Below are positions 39,667-40,613 of a stretch of 40,613 nt of DNA, piece by piece. The DNA is from an uncultured Planctomycetota bacterium (lineage in GTDB: Bacteria; Planctomycetota; UBA1135; GCA-002686595). Both the position numbers and the translations under genes were made by a program. Every line of letters starts with the position of its first letter. The stretch's first letter is position 1. The notes beneath the pieces are model-generated. The model was given only the letters and a program-made list of their open reading frames with translations. It did no database searches and was not told the DNA's origin. Location: assembly GCA_903928115.1 (NCBI GenBank), contig CAIYPP010000030.1:1-40613 (forward strand), written 5' to 3'.

Positions 39667-40613
39667 ATGAAGCACGCCCTGCCTCGCCTGTCCGATCTCC
39701 TCCCCGGCCTGCCGACGCTGATCCTGCTGCTTGCGCCCGCCGCAGCGGCCATGCCCGGCCAGTCGAGCGGCTCCGGCCAGCTCCCGATCCTCGGCGTGGA
39801 GTACCCGCTCGAGCGCTGGACTCCGGCCGAGCTCGAGACGCGGCTCCAGGGCAACCTGCGCGAGCGGGAACGACTCGTGCGCGAGCACCTGCCGAGCACG
39901 GGCGATGTCCGGCGGCTCGAGGAGCAGGCGAGCCGCGCCGACGCGGCCGAGTACCTCGGGAGCGCGGAGCTGCGCGAGCTGCTGCGCCTGCAGCTAGAAG
40001 AGTGCGCGCTGCAGGGACTGCGCGCCGCGCACACCTCCCGCGACCGTCTGCGCCAACGCGTCACCCAGTGGGAAGCCGAGCTCGAGCGCCTGCAGCGCGA
40101 CCGGGTCGATCTTCCTCAGCAAGAGCGCCTGCGCACGGGCCTCGACAAGCTGCGCCCGCAGGTCGCGATGGCGGGCAAGATCCTGCTGGCGGGCTGCATC
40201 GGACAGCCGCCGCTCGGAGAGACCGCCGCCACGAGCGCCGTCGGGATCGACTTCAGCGGCGACTACGCGCCGATCTCTGGCCTGCTCAAGTGGCCCTCGG
40301 CGATCGGCCAGCTCCGCCTCGGCGATCCGGCCAAGCCCGAACATCGCCAGCGCCTGCTCGTGCAACACGCCCAGTCGACCGCGGCCACCTACTCCCGTCG
40401 CATGGAGTCGGCGCGCCCGGAGCAGCAGGAGTACTTCCGCGCGTGCTTGGAGCTCGCCAAGCGCATCGCTGACCTCGCCCAAGCGGGCGACTACCGCGGC
40501 ATCGACCGCGCGCGGGAAGACTGGATCCAGGCGACGCTCGGAGGCCTGCTCGAACCGCTGCCGACCGCGCCCGAGCCGACGACGAGCGCGCTCGCGGCGG
40601 CGGCGGCGGCGAC
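39667..40613 (+). CDS. Exported helical/coiled-coil protein, partial (continues past window end)
   Basis: From ATG 39667 the frame stays open for 315 complete codons and leaves the window. The N-terminus is a signal peptide (LPGLPTLILLLAPAAAAMPG). The mature chain is charged and helical, with likely coiled coils at about 55-160 (LERWTPAELETRLQGNLRER, VTQWEAELERLQRDRVDLPQ). A less helical middle around 180-220 holds GIDFSGDYAPISGLLKW, and another helical segment with LVQHAQSTAATYSRRM follows. The visible part ends in an Ala-rich run. I recognise no family. It probably works in the periplasm or at the surface. The structured element just upstream may belong to its leader. Confidence 0.7.
   Translation, partial: MKHALPRLSDLLPGLPTLILLLAPAAAAMPGQSSGSGQLPILGVEYPLERWTPAELETRLQGNLRERERLVREHLPSTGDVRRLEEQASRADAAEYLGSAELRELLRLQLEECALQGLRAAHTSRDRLRQRVTQWEAELERLQRDRVDLPQQERLRTGLDKLRPQVAMAGKILLAGCIGQPPLGETAATSAVGIDFSGDYAPISGLLKWPSAIGQLRLGDPAKPEHRQRLLVQHAQSTAATYSRRMESARPEQQEYFRACLELAKRIADLAQAGDYRGIDRAREDWIQATLGGLLEPLPTAPEPTTSALAAAAAA

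Overview
This window is high-GC bacterial chromosomal DNA carrying about 35 genes on both strands. There are no rRNA or tRNA genes and no CRISPR array. The proteins suggest a deep-branching planctomycete. They include a secreted protein with two proprotein-convertase-like P domains followed by a cysteine-containing C-terminal domain that I associate with large planctomycete secreted proteins, a Tat-exported TIM-barrel isomerase, a beta-lactamase/NamZ fusion, a TMTC-like TPR membrane protein and an ABC-permease/M1-peptidase fusion. The taxonomic assignment is inference; no marker gene here settles it.

Layout. 1-2250 (minus): a HEAT-like exported protein cut by the window edge, then a two-gene unit of a cysteine-rich secreted protein and a membrane-anchored protein behind a promoter with a nine-G tract in its spacer. 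2251-9505: mutY and a GT2 glycosyltransferase (ATGA overlap), divergent yciB, a cutinase/PETase-like secreted hydrolase, a Tat isomerase with a small lipoprotein, and a coiled-coil membrane protein. 9594-13250 (plus): a tightly coupled ATPase-permease-ATPase-permease ABC-2 operon. 13326-17959 (minus), converging on it: another ABC ATPase coupled to a 1236-residue permease fused to an M1 aminopeptidase.

17960-21260 is the accessory-looking part: a frameshifted gene remnant, a small DUF1992 gene, an AT-rich patch, and three plus-strand genes that I do not recognise. 21300-23555 is a GT-C plus TPR membrane protein converging on pyrK. From divergent promoters, pyrK runs left and argS-apt-sigma run right. 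The sigma factor is FliA/WhiG-like but has a histone-H1-like Lys/Ala/Pro tail of about 210 residues and an acidic linker before the sigma core. This is the most striking gene in the window.

28514-35159 is housekeeping: birA, rph, the beta-lactamase/NamZ fusion, rdgB and lepA. 35409-40613 holds the P-domain secreted protein, a PduO-type cobalamin adenosyltransferase, an M1 lipoprotein peptidase, a strong terminator, a branched palindromic structure, and a secreted coiled-coil protein cut by the window end.

A theme across the window is a TATCCT/TATTCT-like -10 hexamer lying only 6-15 nt before the start codon of many first genes without a Shine-Dalgarno sequence. This suggests leaderless or near-leaderless transcription. 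Downstream operon genes instead use GGAGG-type ribosome binding sites and ATGA/GTGA overlaps.
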